Shown piece after piece: positions 1 through 13,160 of a DNA stretch of 64,000 bases. A program made the translations under genes and the position numbers. The notes beneath the pieces are model-generated. The model did no database searches. It was not told the origin of the DNA and worked only from the letters and a program-made list of their open reading frames with translations. The DNA comes from Apostichopus japonicus (lineage: Eukaryota > Echinodermata > Holothuroidea > Aspidochirotida > Stichopodidae), in the NCBI RefSeq assembly GCF_037975245.1, contig NC_092579.1:30155666-30219665 (forward strand), given 5' to 3'. The first letter of the stretch is position 1; every line of letters starts with the position of its first letter.

Positions 1-352
1 ACTATACATAACATGCAATGGCTTGTCTGTTAGCAGAGTGGGAACTACATGCAAACTGTATGTGTGGATGTAGGCCTGCATTGATATGCAGATACCAAAT
101 TACAGTAAACAAATACTACCTGTTTTCCAAAAAAAAAAAGCCTTGCCGAAGGATTCAATCAAAATTTTAACAGCGATCTTTTGATTTTGCCACAAATCTC
201 TTATAAGAATTACCGTACATATATATGTGTCCCGAGAGATATCATGGCAAAGGATCAGGACAGGAGTCTCTGGCCTAATGCCACCTGTTTTTGAAAAGAG
301 TAAATTTGGATTTAGTGCCCAAATTTCATAAAAATCAAACGACGCAACTCAC

Positions 353-3300
353 AGAAATGTCTCGTAATTTGTTGAAACTGACATCAAGAGAGACCAGAGC
401 TGATAAAGGTGCGAGTTCTCTTGATTCGATCATTTCGAGATGGTTGCTATCAAGGCGGAGGATTTTCAACCGCTTCTTACTTTTCAAACCGCTCCCTGCG
501 AAGTGAAAACAATTTAAACGGTTAAAAACCGTCACGCTTACAGTTTCCAAGATGTCCATCTTTGTACAGGGCCCATTTTGTAAAAACAGTTCTTACAATG
601 AAGATACAGTACTTTGAATTTTTCTTTTTCAATTACCATCTTTTCTTCAAAGCCAAACGAGACAATAAATCGATCATTGCAATCCAAATTTACAAGTTGT
701 TTGCAATAGATATGAAGTGAAATAATCTTTGTGAGTGCCTAAGCGAGAGCTCGCAACCCCCCCTCCCCCCCCCCTCCCCGTTATCTCATGAAAGGATGTT
801 TTAGTATATTAAAGGTTATTCCAAATATGAGATAAATATAATATCAATTATCCCAATGAAATGTTGCCAACAGTTCTGAAAGTTTATATTGATGTATATA
901 ACCGGTTTCAGAAGCAATTCAACCTAGAATCATGCGTTAAAACCCTGGCTGGATAAAGTTAGTTGGGCTTTATGTCCAAAAGAAATCCACAGTTTGCCTA
1001 TCTGCAATTGTAAATTGTAAAAACAATCCAAAATGAGCTACTATAAAAGTGTAAATTGGATGTGATGTGATCTGCAAGTTATATATAAAGCCGATCGGAT
1101 TCTCTCACATGAACATGTGGCCTGCTTGGCGCTGATATTATTAAAACTGACCTCTTTGCATTATGACAATGTTTCTGGATAGTAATTAACTCTAGCTCAT
1201 ACTGTTTTATTAAATATCCCTACTGCCCTCCCCTGCCCCCTCCCCATTCCCCTCCTCACCAAAGCATACTGTAAAGTAATGACTGTATTGCACTATTGCT
1301 CCAACAATGGAACTAGCCTGACTGGCTTGTCAAACAATACACTGCCTCCTTAAGATGCTCCCACTCCCACTACATTAGGCAATATCTTTGAAGGTGTGAT
1401 TAAAGAACAGAAAACCCCATAGAATATTGGATTCTTTATGTAAATATATCATATTTTTATAATTTATACCTATTTTTCTAATCCTGTTGTGCTGTAGTTG
1501 CAAGTGACATAAATCGTCAAGGCTGAAAAAAAAGTAAAAAAAAAAAGAATGAATATAATTAATTTATGAAATACTTTGCAGACCAATTAACTCAAGATAT
1601 TTTATGGACTTTCGGTTAAAAAGAAAAAAATGGAAAAAAAATGTGTAAGAAACATACAGAAAAAAAAATTGAGCGCAATATTTGTTTTCAAACTATAACC
1701 AGAAAATGAAATGGATGTTACAGTGCCTAAACATATTCATAGTGTGGTAAGCCATACATGAACTTGTGAACACCATAATGAAGAGGATTATCTATTGACT
1801 AATGCGCAACATATATAAAAAGGTATCATGAATCAGTTATCATGTTTACAAAGCATCAAACATTTAATTCACTAGTAAGATTTTTATATATAGAATTTTT
1901 ATTAATTCCTTATGCAAATCTCTGTACGATTCGTTATGATGATCTGAGAGCAGCTACTGAGATTGGTTAAATGCAGTGGAAAATATTTTGACAAGCTACA
2001 AGTCATCTGGTATAAATCACAAAACAAATTGCCAATTGGAGACTAATAGAGTTAACCTTTTGACCCCATAAAACCAATTTTGCCACCAATTTTCCCTACC
2101 CCCTTCCCTTAATCCTCTCTTTGTCCCTCCAGTGTTTATCTCCCACTTCTCCTCTTCCCCTGTTGGTTTCTTTCTTTCATTTCTCCATCCCTTGTCTACT
2201 AATCCCCTTACATTTATCTCTTTGTGTTCATCATACTCCTTAACCTGTCTGTATTCTGTGTGTGTTTTTGTCCCTTCTGTTACTGTTACTTGTCATTTAG
2301 CCTTTGAAGAAGATCCTGCTAGGATTGAAACGTCAGGCCAACGTACACACTCATTCAACTTGTGAAAGAAAACATGTTTACAAGCTGTTTTTGACTATTT
2401 CCCATTAATCCCCACCAACTCATGAATATTAATGAGGTCAAAGTTGTTGTTGCAAAAAGCATATATACTTACTATGTAGTTATATCACCATATCAATTAT
2501 GAACTAAATTAGACATACTGTTGAAGAGATATTGACTTTATGAAGTTTATGTTAAGCCTGGCAAACTCATTAATATTCATGAGATGGGAACCACAAGTAA
2601 AAGAGCACATCTACACATCATGGGGTATCTACCTACCAAGCAAGGCCGTCACATACACACACACACACACATGCCAGCATGATTGCAAAGGTTACACAGC
2701 CTTTGGCATCACAACCCCAAAATAATATCATACCTTTCCAATCCTTTTATTTCAGAAATTTTATTATCATACAGCTTCAATTCTTTCAGTTCCTGTCGGT
2801 TAAAATTTGAAAAAAAGAGAAAATACAATTGGCATTATGGTATTAATATGGTGATGAATGGGTGGCTTTTTATGGTGAAAATATACAGTAACTTCTGGTA
2901 CCATTCCTACACCATATGGAACAGTTATGTGTAACTTATGCAGAGGAAATAGTACCTTTACCCTTCAAAGATCAAATGAGAACAGACTGTAATAATGAAT
3001 GTTTATTTGAGGGATTATTAATGTAGTTCTATTGTTATTATTTGCCCACTTTAAATTCAACATTAAAATTTTCTTTGTATGAAACACAAACAGACTAATT
3101 TTCCCTTTATGTATTAACACATTTTAAATATTCATGAAAGGACCTTGTGAGGTAAGGAAATTGGACAATACCTTTGGAATCAGCACAGCAATCAACTAAT
3201 AATAAATGTCAATATGGGAAAACACTAACACTGCACCAAACCAACACCAGTGTTGTGCCAATGATGTCAATATACAGTACGACTGCAGGAAGTCATCAAC

Positions 3301-6300
3301 AATACAAAGCCAGGTCCTGTACTGCAACCTTACCTTGTTTTGATCTAGGTTTTCAATCTTTGATATTCTGTTGCAGGAGAGATCTAATGTTCTGAGCTTG
3401 GTAAACTGCAAAAGACACAAAGAAAAAAAGAAAAACACCAAACCATGGATACCTGCACATATTTCTAAAGGCAAGTAGCAGTATTTTATAGGACAATGTA
3501 AATAGAAGTAGTGTATTAACATTTATTAGTCTAATTTGAGAGTTCAGAGTGTAGCTCTGTCCCTAAAAAAAAAACATCCAAAAACAGTTAAGTTCTACGT
3601 TATGCAAAAAAGACATTTAAGTAATTCCTACGTTGATAAAGTTGCATATATCGGGACGGTTAACCTAGACTGATAATTCTGTATCGATTTCTGGCCAACC
3701 AATCACAGACAAACAGGGTATGACACCTTTATGTACCTTCATTAATATTCCAAAATTTTGGATTGCTAATTTTTCTAACATAACGGTCAAAGGCATAGCA
3801 TAAAGCATCGCACATCTCTGGACTGTAGCACAATCTTGCCATTTCTGTCTTGGTGTTAGAATGTTCTATATACTGTAGCTCTACTCACTCTCTAAAGCAA
3901 TGAGAAACTCTAAATTTCTTGTGCATAACATTCCAGGTATTAAAGGGTGTGAAGACTCGTGCACAAAGAAACGTCTGATGCCGGTAATCTGACCTAGTTT
4001 CGAATGAGGTGTAACAGAAGTGGTAGACACCACCATCGATCCCAGAAAATACACACACAGCTTGCTACCGTCGGTATTTAGACACTAGTTAGTGTACAGT
4101 TAATACATACAGCTACGTTCGGTCAATACCCACAACACAGTGTACATAGCAGTGATGGACATCTCAGGTCTAGATAAAAGATAACAAGGTATCACATTTC
4201 ATTTCTGTCTGCATTTTGTAGCGACAAGAAGAAACTTCACTTGCAAGCAACGGAAAGTTAACTTTTTCAGAGCGCGGCATGCGGTTTGGGGCTAGTCTTC
4301 AGTGCCGTTAGAGATGAAAAAATTGCAAGTGGGTTTTTTTTTTTAACAATTGATTATTGTGTATATAGCTATCCAAACCAGAACCTGAGGTTTGGAACTC
4401 TTCAATTTCCTTTATTAGAATTATGTTTAATACTTAAGATTTTTAAGCTTTTTTCAATCTTCTGTACCTTTGAAAGATTCTCAATTTTGGCTAAAGCTTG
4501 CGAGTGGAGGTCGACCTCAAAGACGGAGTCACAACTTGAAGCACCACTGGAAAACATCTACAGGTGTAGGAAGAAATAAAGTAGGATAAATTGAGCTAAG
4601 ATGTGATTATATGACACAAAGGAAAAAAATCACATATACATAAAAAACAAAACAAAGGCAAATGTTATCAAAGCACTACTTCTAGTCTGGAGTGATAAGG
4701 CTGTTTAATGTTTAGTACAATTAAACTGGGCAGGTATACTCTTGAATCTGTCCACTGCCAGTTGGGAAAACACAACCTTTTGAGTTTGACCTATGGAATC
4801 AAATGTGATTGAAGGTGTCACACTACCTTAAAAAACGTATTTTCAAAATATTTGACCAAAATTGAGTATTTTACATTTTTTTATTACTTCAGTGTGTCAA
4901 GAAACACCCAAAAGTTTCAGATATATATCTTGCAGAAAAGTAGCAAAATTTGATCAATGATTTTAATTAAAAACATTCATTTTATGACTAGTTTTGACAG
5001 ACTAAATCTTGATTAATCAATCTTATCAACCTGATTTTGCGTATATGATTGTTGAGTTCAGTTTGGTTGTATTCAGTTGGGCAGCGTGCAACTTTATTGC
5101 ATGTTATGAACTAACCACATCATTTGGAGAAATTAAGCCTGCGTTTTCTGCCCCATCATCCAGATTAACTGTTGAATTTTGGTCAATAAAAAGTACTCTA
5201 TCTGATTCAATCTCTTCACACATCTCATGATCACTGTCTGAGTCAACGTCAACATTGTTTACGGCATTCCTGAAGAAAAAAGGAGAAAAGAATATCGTTG
5301 TTTAATAAAAAGCGTACATCCTTTTGATAAACTGTAAAAACAAGTTTATAGGTCTGCCTAATGTGTGTATTCTGTTACATGCATAAGCTAATACAGTATG
5401 TTCAGGCTACAATATAATATGGTACAGATTCATGAAAATATGAGCCTTTGCAAAAATATCTTGTTAAAGGGTGTGAAGACTCGCGCAAAAAGAAACGTCT
5501 AATGCCAGTAATTTGACCTTGTTTCAAAAGAGGTGTAACATTGATCCCAGAAAATACACACGGCTTGCTACCATCGGTAATTAGACACTAGTGTACAGTG
5601 AGTACATACAGCTGCGGTCAATACCCACAGCACAGTATACAAAAGATACAGCGATGGACATCTCAAGTCCAGCTAAAGATAACATTTAAGGTATCACGTT
5701 TCATTACTATCTGCATTTTGTAGCAACACGAACAAAATGTCACTTGCAAGCAACAGAAAGTGAACTTTTTCAGATGACCGCACACGATTTGGGGGGAGTC
5801 TTCAATGCCTTTAATACTGTATTTGGAAGAATTGTAAATTGTTCTCAACATATAATGATATAGGCTGTGGGGTATTCTATATTTCCACATCTATTCTCAG
5901 GATACTTACTGTCCACTATTATCCTCCTTGGTTTCTTTCGTATTTTCAACCCTGTTGAGTCTTGAGTTCTTGTTTGTGCCATGTTCATAATCAGTCTTGT
6001 GCAACCTTGCTCTTTGTGCAGATCTATGCCCCTGGAGTCTTGTGTCTGACTTCTTATCAGTATCATGCTCTCTAGAACGAACTCCAAAACTACGTCCTCC
6101 TGCAGAAGTAACAGTTTTTATGTGATGACTATTTCTTGATAACTCATCTTGCACCGAGGTAGGCCTTGAATCAACATTGCGTGTACTCACTTTAGTGGCT
6201 ATCTTAACGTTTGGCCTAACCTTAACAACATTAACGTTAGACCTAACGTTAGTTCTAGGTTTAACTTTAGTAACCGTCACTGCCTTACTACGACCATCGC

Positions 6301-6349
6301 TATTTATCCAATCCGGTATCTGAAAGAGCTCTTTGCCTTGTATTGACAT
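353..6349 (-). CDS. SDS22-type leucine-rich-repeat protein, 5' part of gene (six exons found)
   Basis: Seen: exons on the minus strand at 6349-5910, 5269-5116, 4557-4468, 3405-3334, 2792-2734 and 495-353, each with AG/GT borders. The first five join with matching phases (2, 0, 0, 0). Exon 1 starts at an ATG and encodes about 146 basic, Ser/Lys-rich residues. Exon 2 is acidic (DVDSDSDHEMCEEIESD). Exons 3-6 hold leucine-rich repeats such as LRTLDLSCNRISKIENL, LKELKLYDNKISEI and LKILRLDSNHLEMI. Known: this 22-residue LxxLxLxxNxI form is the SDS22-like class, used as a protein-binding surface in centrosomal, ciliary and phosphatase-regulating proteins. Inference: an intracellular scaffold with a disordered head; no ortholog can be named. 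Exon 5 ends in phase 2 but exon 6 needs phase 1, so at least one exon between 560 and 2730 was not found. The gene runs off the left edge after 353, where a GTGAGT donor follows. Two MITEs lie in its introns. Confidence 0.75.
560..2039. other. Intron sequence of the LRR gene, no exon recognised
   Basis: This AT-rich stretch has a C-rich run near 758-778 and several A-rich tracts near 1530-1670. I looked on the minus strand for the missing leucine-rich-repeat exon and found no candidate with both splice sites and an open frame. Confidence 0.4.
2040..2400 (+). repeat. Dispersed repeat ending in a hammerhead-like motif, copy 1
   Basis: About 120 bp before and including TTTGAAGAAGATCCTGCTAG match an inverted copy at 31720-31920. 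Both contain a GTCCCTTCTGTTACTGTTAC stretch. The 3' part carries the motif annotated at 2300-2338. Sequences with this TGAAGAAG-hairpin-GAAACGTC signature are commonly seen at the 3' end of Penelope-like elements, so this is probably a truncated one. The left border is approximate. Confidence 0.5.
2300..2338 (+). ncRNA. Hammerhead-ribozyme-like motif
   Basis: Seen, in hammerhead order: stem I GCCT paired with AGGC; core TTGAAGA (consensus CUGANGA, first base changed); stem II GATCCT-gct-AGGATT with one G-T pair; GAAA; a minimal stem III ending in GTC; then the second strand of stem I. One extra A follows the core. Known: hammerhead motifs with very short stem III occur in Penelope-like retroelements. 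The core change and extra base may leave it inactive. Confidence 0.4.
3944..4308 (-). mobile_element. TTAA-flanked MITE, copy 1
   Basis: A 365-bp copy, inverted relative to copies 3 and 4. It begins AGGGTGTGAAGACTCG after TTAA (3940-3943) and ends GACTAGCCCC-type sequence when read from the other side; the right TTAA is mutated to TTAG. It lies in an intron of the LRR gene. TTAA target duplication is typical of piggyBac-type non-autonomous elements. Confidence 0.65.
5468..5810 (-). mobile_element. TTAA-flanked MITE, copy 2
   Basis: A 343-bp copy with intact TTAA on both sides (5464-5467 and 5811-5814) and terminal inverted repeats AGGGTGTGAAGACTC / GAGTCTTCAATGCCT. It lies in intron 1 of the LRR gene, in the same orientation as copy 1. 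Confidence 0.7.
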
Positions 6350-7486
6350 GATAACGTTTCAAAGGAATAATCGTCTCATGAACTTTAACTGGACCTTTAT
6401 AAATTATGTTGAGTTGGTTTATAAATGACATTAGGCTATCGTTATACTACTGTATATTAACAATAACACAACAGTGAAACCAATACTAGCCTAGGCCTAG
6501 ACCCAATTTGTTTTGATAGTTACGATCGATGTGAAGTTATCGGACGCGGACTCGAAGTTCAGCAAGTGATTTACTACAGTATTAGAATTTATTTATCTGT
6601 TGGCTCGGCGCGAATATGACTATAACATGATGATTTTAGGTAGGCCTACATTTTGAACACTGCTAATAGTCCAATGGTTTTGTTTTATACCACTTCATTT
6701 CTTGAAATATTGCAGCGTCTTCAATCAAAGTGGCTAGACCATATATGGCCCTACAGACCGTGAGATTGGTTCCTTATTGAACATACTTACAATTGATGAT
6801 TCGTTACACATTTTGTCAAGGACAAATGGTACTGAATGTCATTCAAAGGTGCTGTGTTGTTTATATGAAGTTAACAGAGCATGTTCTAGTTGAGTTGCTA
6901 GTATTATATCAAATGGATTAACATGTACTTTTAGAGAGAAGCAGACACATCAATTTTCTTTTCTCCCGGTTCACTGTACATCACAAATTCATTCTTAAAA
7001 TAATGACAATGAAAACTGAATTTTTGTATTTTCAGCCCTCTCTCACATAGTTCACTCTCTTTTACTAAATTTGGAAGCGATTTGTATCTTTATGCCACTT
7101 TTAGATTATTCAATGATTAACATACAAAACTTCATTAAGATATGATGAGCACCCCTAAATAATAAACTATTAACGAGCCAAACAAGTCACGTTGTGGTGG
7201 CGCTATACAAAAATACAACAATGGTAACATTTAGTTACTGAAAAGAACTGATGTGAATAAGCCGAACTACATATGAACACTATTGCATTTAGCATGCTAA
7301 CAACTGCTGGCAATTAGTAAACAGTACTTTACCAGAGGCACCGATCCTCCAAATTATTTCTAGCTATTTAAACAGATAATTAAATATCTCAGGATGGGTC
7401 AACTTTTTTTTACAATGGCAGTAAAATACAGTTGAAATGTGAGACATTGCCGACCATTATTTGACTTTCTACCATAATTGGGGGCA
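6350..7486. other. Upstream region of the LRR gene
   Basis: This is the 5' flank of the minus-strand LRR gene. It is AT-rich with a few CpG-containing patches near 6535-6615. No TATA box or coding exon is evident. Confidence 0.35.
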
Positions 7487-8125
7487 ATACTGATCACTGG
7501 CGGATCCAAGGGGGGGGGGGGCAAGGGGGGCCATGGCCCCCCCCCAAAGGTGAGCCAAAAAGTGTTTCCGAACATCCGCTAAATCATATGATTGGAAATT
7601 AAAAAATCGAGAGGAATAGCAGTGGTAGACTAGTCTTAACCTTTTCGTTTTCTGGTTTAAAATTAAATGCAGAGCTCCCAACTGACCCGCAATTCGCGGG
7701 AATTAGACCCGCATTCTAACAGCCAAACCCGCTGACCAGCACAAGCGTCCGAAAAAACCGCATTGTAATTGTCAAGTATACATAAAAAAATTGGCATCAA
7801 ATTTTGACTTAGCAACCATCATTTCTTTAACATTTAGCATAATAGAGTATAAAACCTCCTTTACAGCATCATTTGAACCTCAAATTAGCCTATAATTCTT
7901 TTCATTGGGCGAGCAGCGAACATTTTCATGCCACGGGAAAGAATGAATTATCACCTACTATTCAATTTATTGATGTTACACACAAAAAAATGCATATTTC
8001 TCAGAAAATTTTGGGTGACAAAAGCCTTTCTAAGTGCCACCATTTTACATGTAGGCATCACCAGGATTCCAAAAAAAAATCAAAAGGGGAGGGGGACACC
8101 CCCTCCCCTTATACCCCTCCCCCAG

Positions 8126-8886
8126 CAGTGGCGGCGGAACCGGGGGGGCTTGGGGGGCTCAGCTCCCCAATGAAAAAGTTGAGGGGCAAAAGCATGATAA
8201 GTCCCCCCCCCCCGATATTTACCAAGGCTCCGAAACGTGCATCTGCCCATTTTTCAATGCATACTTGTCGATCTGTCCGATGCACACGTATACTATATAG
8301 GTGTAATAATTTAGTAATTGCTGGGGGACCCTCGGCCCGTCCCCTGGCTATAGACCACATTGTCACCCCAACCGCTTCTTCACGCCCCGTGAAAAGTGGA
8401 AGCAGTGAGTGTGAGTACCGGTAAGCGTAACACAACTTCGTCTTAGGCCAATGACTTGCCTCATTTCAGCCAGTTCTCCAACATCCCCTTACTTAGCGGC
8501 GGAGCGTATATATACACAGGCAGGGGGCGGATGCCCCCCCCCCCCCCGGACGGACTCAAATGGACTGCTGGCGCCCTTTTCAGCTTTTATTCGCGATTAT
8601 TGACTATTTTTTTGCGCTCTCATATACCTATTGACATTTGTCATATTCTGTTGGTGTAATTTTCCGACAAAATGGCGACGACATCTATTTATTCTCCGTT
8701 TATCTGCAAATTAGCAAGGCCCGGAAAGGGTCATTCCTGCAATCTAGGGAGTATCTTTATCCAAAATTTTTCTGTACGCTCCGCGCCAACCTGTGGTGGC
8801 GCTCCGCTTAGATAGTGTTGAAAGCGCCCCTACAGACCATTCTTGCCCCCCCCCCCCCTGACCAATACCCCAAGTTCCGCCACTGC
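8126..8886. mobile_element. Nested short element with CAGTGGCGG-type ends
   Basis: The left end CAGTGGCGGCGGAACCGGGG and the right end, whose complement begins CAGTGGCGGAACTTGGGG, are inverted relative to each other and enclose about 760 bp with several C-runs. No clear target duplication is visible, so the borders are tentative. Confidence 0.35.
8714..8830 (+). repeat. GTACGCTCCGCGCC core module, copy 1
   Basis: This is one of eight copies in the window of a module of about 100 bp: a CGGAAAnnGnCATTCC-like part, a spacer, then TACGCTCCGCGCCAACC and GGTGGCGCTCCGCTTAGATA. The two halves form a short GC hairpin (GCGCCA/TGGCGC). Confidence 0.6.
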
Positions 8887-9045
8887 CCTTACTACACTCA
8901 AAAACGTCTTTGCGAGTACACTGCGAGTAATAGCTACTCTCTTAAAGCACCATCGAATATACAAAATTACAATGTTTTTACAGACTTTTACGTGCAATCT
9001 GCAGACTTGAGACCCATATTTTAGGGCTAGGTATTCGCAGCATAA

Positions 9046-9151
9046 AACACTCGGGAAGTGCCGTTTCCGGCCATCTGGGGGTTTGAAAAAACCCAAAATA
9101 TTCTTGTACGCTCCGCGCCAACCGATGGTGGCGCTCCGCTTAGATAGTCTC
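9046..9151 (+). repeat. GTACGCTCCGCGCC core module, copy 2 (interrupted)
   Basis: Same module as at 8714. It is cut at ATAGTCTC by the 4.5-kb nested element and resumes at 13631 with ATAGTCTCC and a C-run. Confidence 0.6.
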
Positions 9152-11100
9152 CAGAGCCGTATATAGAGAGAGTTTGGCCAACCATGTAACCGATTTGGAT
9201 TGGTCGAGAGGGAAAACGCCCACACAGGGTGGTAAAATAGGTCCACTTGAAAACTTTATAGCAGGCGACACGCATACTCACAGTGTATAGACTATCGTTT
9301 GTGTACACGAAAAAGTACGAAAATATGAAAGAAATGGTGCTGGGGATGCTGCAATCGGTCAGAACATGGATATTGTTGTTTGATTTTCCGACTGACCATA
9401 AAAGAAGAGGATTTTTTTGGAAGTAGAAAGAACAAGATGGAGATCTAATGAAAAAAGTCTGTGTAGCCTAGGCCCATACTAGCCATAGGCCCTAGTGTAA
9501 TACGAGTAATGTACAAGCAATGCGAGAATTTTACGTTCAGACTGGTTTCTGTAATTACATTCATGGCTATTCTCTCTCGTTTTACGATCCACAAATTCGA
9601 TTTCATTATGCCAGCTCTCCTAATAATAGGCATGGCAGTTTCAGTCGCACATATAGTTATCCTAATTCCTAGTTATTGTATGCCTAGGCTATGCCTAGCC
9701 TAAAAAAGTATCACTTTTAGTTTAATGTAAAAGGGTGGGCTAGCCTCTAGGCATCACGTAAAGCCCTATAATCCTTAGTTAAGCCCAAAGCATAAGTTAA
9801 GCCTGGGCTTAGTTAGACCTGGACCATTCTTGCTATTACTACAACTGTTATAGCACATTACATAATATGGCACAGTATAAGGCCCAATTAAACTAGGCCT
9901 AAGGAAAACAAAGTAGCCTAGGCCTAAACTAGTTAGGCTAGGTCTATACTCATTGACAACTTGTGGGTTGTGTACACATACAGGCTTAATTATATAGACC
10001 CTTTTAGTATGCCATAAACAAGTGCCCAAATGGTTAAATGATCTTGGTTTGTGCTAATTGTCAGCATTGGCCTAGCCTTTTTAGGCTAACATGAATTCAG
10101 CCTAATTTTTTCTTCTTCAAAAGTATAGCCTAGGCCTTGGTTTAATTTGGATGCAGTCAACTATCATTTATCAAAGTAGCAGGGGCCTAGGCTGCATTTC
10201 AAAGACCACTAGGCCAAGGCTTATTAAGGTACTGGTAGCCTAGCCTTAGTCATGCTTATTGCAAAGACTACCCTACACTCTTGTCTTGGTCACTGAATTA
10301 TCTTAAGAGCCCTGTCACCACATGTTGATAAGAAATGTTCAAACTATTGCGTAGGCCTAGCTTAGGCAATGCACGGTTTCGTTTGACTGTTTTAAAGGAA
10401 GACTTGAAAATTTAGTGTTAACTGGTATTTCATTAATAAGCAAAACTGTCTGTGCATTCCAACGGAGTGCAAATTAAGAGGGGGGGGGGGGGATGCAGTA
10501 TGATACACCTTTCAAATTTTAAAACATTATAAATGCACTTATGCCAGAAATTCATTGCATCAGTAACTCCATATTCCCTTAATTGACACCCATGTTGACA
10601 ATTGAAGTTAAAAAAAATCTTTTTAAATTATCTTTAGACAGTAAATTTTAACTCCCTGAATTTCAGGACTTTTTGTACAAATCAAAGGTGACATGTGCTC
10701 TGAAGAAAAACTCCTAACATAAAAAGCCACAGTTAGCAGACTGTGATAAAGACGAACCTGGTGAGTGACTACTAGACTGAAATTCAGTTCCTGCAACCAC
10801 AGCAATAAAGTCTTTGTTTTAATCAATGCACTTGTGTGTTTGAAACTTTCAAATGGACACTCAATGGCAGTTGGTTAAGATATAAGGTTTTACCTTCATC
10901 ATGGAGAGCTGAAGGGAATCTGCCCCATCATCTGAATAATGGACTCAAGGTTAGCAACAAATCATGATTGGATAATGATTTTGAGCAAGTAAATATCTGG
11001 CAATTTGAAAGTTTGTATTATTTTTTTACATATTATTTAAGCTGTTTAACTCACACACAAGCAAATGATCAAGTGACAACAACCGATGCAGTATATTTAA

Positions 11101-11455
11101 AGGTATTGAAGACTCGCCCTAAACCGCATGCCGCGCTCTGAAAAAGTTTACTTTCCGTTGCTTGCAAGTGAAGCTTTTTTTGTGTCGCTACAAAATGCAG
11201 ACAGTAATGAAACATGATACCTTGTTATCTTTTATCTAGACCTGAGATGTCCATGCTGCTATGTGCAGTGTGTTGTGGGTATTGACCGTGATGTTTGTAT
11301 TGACTGTAAACTAATGTCTATTTACAGATGGTAGCAAGCTGTGTGTGTATTTTCTGGGATCAATGGTGGTGTCTAACACTTCTGTTACACCGCATTCGAA
11401 ACTAGGTCAGATAACGGGCATGAGACGTTTCTTTGTGCGGGAGTCTTCACATCCT
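11101..11455 (+). mobile_element. TTAA-flanked MITE, copy 3
   Basis: A 355-bp copy with TTAA on both sides (11097-11100, 11456-11459) and ends AGGTATTGAAGACTCGCC / GGGAGTCTTCACATCCT. It is inserted inside the 4.5-kb nested element, so it is younger than that element. Confidence 0.7.
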
Positions 11456-12829
11456 TTAAGGAGAAGTATTTATATCCAATTAATAGAAAAGAATTATGTT
11501 TCAATTGGTAGCATGCAACTTAAAATTTCGCAAACATTAGATACAATCAAACAATAACAAGGTTCATTTACAAGGTAATCTACTGCCCTTTATTTCACAT
11601 TAGTCTGTCACATCAGAAGGTCACAGCTTTCAATAATTATACAAACAAATTCCCTTGATGGGTGCTTCGTTAGATTCCTGCAATTTTCAAGTTTATCAAT
11701 GTAATAAGTTCTGAATGTGGCAATGTGGAGAAGCTTTGGGATAATCTGTGGATAAGACTGCCAGACTATCAACAAGATTCCACATCCATGCAACTCCAAC
11801 TGGTTCCTTCACCTCCTTGCAGATGTACCACATGTCCAAAAAAAAGTCAGCATTGGTTAATGTAATTAAAATCTGGCTTCCTCCTGAGCTGGCAAATGCA
11901 CATGAATTGTCAAGTACCGAGGTAAGTGTGAAACCACTGAAAGATCTTCTCAGCTTTCAAGAAAACAAAGACTTGAAGCCAAATTGACAGAGGCCACACT
12001 GATACCATTCCACTCTCATAAGATGTCTAGTCGTCATCCTGTCATGGTCTTGAGCAAGTTGAACCCAATTCAACACAAAGCAGCTATTGAATTCTTGTCT
12101 AGGTACTGTCAAATCCACATCACCATCATTGCTGGTTCCAGCTCAGCCGACCATAATAAAAGAGTACAATGAGGGTTTTTTAATTCACCCAACAGAGCTT
12201 GCATTCCAGTACCTTTGGGCAGCTGAAAAGATATTCAGAAATTGTTATATGAGTGTGTTTGTATGCATGCATATGTGTGATTTTCTTGCTTTACAGAACA
12301 GCTCCATTTTGATAAGCTATGTAACGTGGAAACCTGCCAATCATATGTTTGAAATAGGACAGGCTGAAACGATTCTTAAATGAAAAGCTTAACGACTTCT
12401 TGCATTTTTATACATCACTGTTCAGGTAAGGGCAGTATGAAGAATAAGTAACAATTAATAATTTTCATTATGGCCATTTGCTCTCTGCATAATAACACAC
12501 TGAATGATGTCATCAGCCCTGTGCTCAGTTGACAACACTGACAAGTGGGCACACTATGTCAGTGTGATCCATGAAACCTTATTAAGGACATGACCGTATA
12601 GTATATATGTTAATGGAAAATACATAAGCTACAACATACACCAGTATTCAGTTGCTGCAGGGTTTTTTTTTTCTCGACAGGCCCATTCAATCTGTTGCAC
12701 CTACTATAGCCTAGTACTACATTCCTGAGAAATTAACACCACAATATCAGTCTTAGGTTTGCCCACAGACTCCCAACTATTGCTAACTCCTACACTCAAG
12801 TATATAGTTTAGTTTAGTAGAAAAAAAGA

Positions 12830-13160
12830 CCAGGAGAGACATTCAAGTCCCCATTAAGGACCCTAAGGCTATATGAGAGGAATAAAACCGAGGACATCAA
12901 ATGTCATACCCAATTACAATGCTTAATGTACTCATCCAAAGTATTCTTAAACCCATTCACACTACTTGCAATTCAACCTTCTCAGGCAAACCATTCCATC
13001 CATTCACAACCCTTGTATAAGTTGTATTAGACTTTAGAGAAAAAGTTATGCCGAATATTAATCCTACTTTGTAACTTCTGGAGTTTAATACAATGACCTC
13101 TGGTACAACTACTTTTGGCAAACCTGAAAAGATCAGTGAAGCATAAATTGTCATTTTATG
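12830..13160 (-). pseudogene. CR1/Jockey-type LINE 3' tail relic
   Basis: Three-frame reading of the minus strand gives pieces typical of the C-terminus of these reverse transcriptases: FRFAKSSCTRGHCIKL, then RVVNGWNGLPEKV, then ASSVNGFKNTLDEYIKH, each in a different frame. It is a frameshifted relic inside the nested transposon. Confidence 0.55.

Noticed and set aside
11748-12383. Possible transposase remnant inside the nested element
   Set aside because: Three short overlapping frames, none with a recognisable catalytic or zinc-finger motif.
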